This document shows positions 63,967 through 64,000 of a stretch of DNA of 64,000 nt, piece by piece. Each line of letters begins with the position of its first letter. Positions within the stretch are counted from its first letter, which is position 1. The stretch covers positions 124,001 through 188,000 of the forward strand of contig CAWFJG010000029.1 of the NCBI GenBank assembly GCA_963816065.1, written 5' to 3'. The notes under the pieces were generated by a model. The model saw only the letters and a list, made by a program, of their open reading frames with translations, was not told where the DNA came from and did not search any database. The position numbers were made by a program, and so were the translations under genes. The stretch comes from Roseiarcus sp963816065. GTDB lineage: Bacteria; Pseudomonadota; Alphaproteobacteria; Rhizobiales; Beijerinckiaceae.

Positions 63967-64000
63967 GCGGGGTTCCTTGTGGTTTCCCACGACGCATCAT

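Noticed and set aside
1..64000. tRNA, rRNA or CRISPR arrays
   Set aside because: No T-loop plus acceptor-stem combinations, rRNA segments or regularly spaced short repeats with unique spacers were found in the gaps examined by eye.

Overview
The window is 64 kb of GC-rich DNA from an alphaproteobacterium, most likely of the order Hyphomicrobiales (Rhizobiales) and possibly a methylotroph-type lineage. The pointers are a RegA/ActR-type regulator, the alphaproteobacterial AddAB pair, aerobic-type cobalamin genes (cobQ, cobD, cobC, cobB), TadE/TadG pseudopilins, a PQQ biosynthesis operon, and polyhydroxybutyrate/neutral-lipid genes. No rRNA, tRNA, CRISPR array or riboswitch was recognised. Genus and species cannot be read from the sequence.

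Layout. 0-7 kb: the 3' end of cobQ, a RegA-type regulator, a frameshifted PilZ protein, a degenerate second copy of the cobQ 3' end, a lone cheW, a repeat-bearing hypothetical gene, and the divergent pair cobD/cobC. 7-14 kb: addB-addA, with addA broken by two single-base insertions. 14-17 kb: a TAXI-type periplasmic binding protein with a small membrane-anchored partner, then an alpha/beta hydrolase. 17.5-18.6 kb: an AT-rich acyltransferase that looks acquired. 18.9-25 kb, minus strand: a lipid block of SDR, hydrolase, WS/DGAT acyltransferase, hydrolase and acyl-CoA ligase. 25-31.6 kb: two amidohydrolases, small proteins, cobB and a CobR-like flavin reductase. 31.7-38 kb: a decayed exonuclease, a run of small unknown proteins, a GNAT enzyme, a gene split by an in-frame TAG, a GCG_CRPN protein, an AI-2E family transporter and a PEP-CTERM protein. 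38-45.5 kb: a ribbon-helix-helix regulator with a PHB depolymerase, two cytochromes c, an ACT-domain protein, a thioesterase, a Spy-like protein, a structured small-RNA candidate and a HpcH-type aldolase. 45.5-48 kb: gyrB. 48-55 kb: an IS1182-type and an IS4-type element on either side of three Tad pseudopilin genes. 55-64 kb: a TonB-dependent receptor, then exbB-exbD-tonB-pqqB-pqqC-pqqD-pqqE with overlapping or nearly abutting genes, a separate pqqA about 600 bp downstream, and a secreted protein.

How the genes fit together. The strongest functional unit is the TonB energy-transduction module joined by overlapping reading frames to PQQ synthesis, with a receptor gene just upstream. This points to uptake of PQQ, or of a metal used by PQQ enzymes. 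The lipid block and the PHB depolymerase point to carbon-storage metabolism.

Data quality. Eight coding genes (addA twice) are broken by single-base indels, and in each case correcting the indel restores one full-length frame. This looks more like residual indel errors or very recent mutations than old gene decay. The true relics are the cobQ copy near 2.6 kb and the exonuclease near 32 kb. The two transposase genes are broken in a different way, each by a short GC-rich palindrome.
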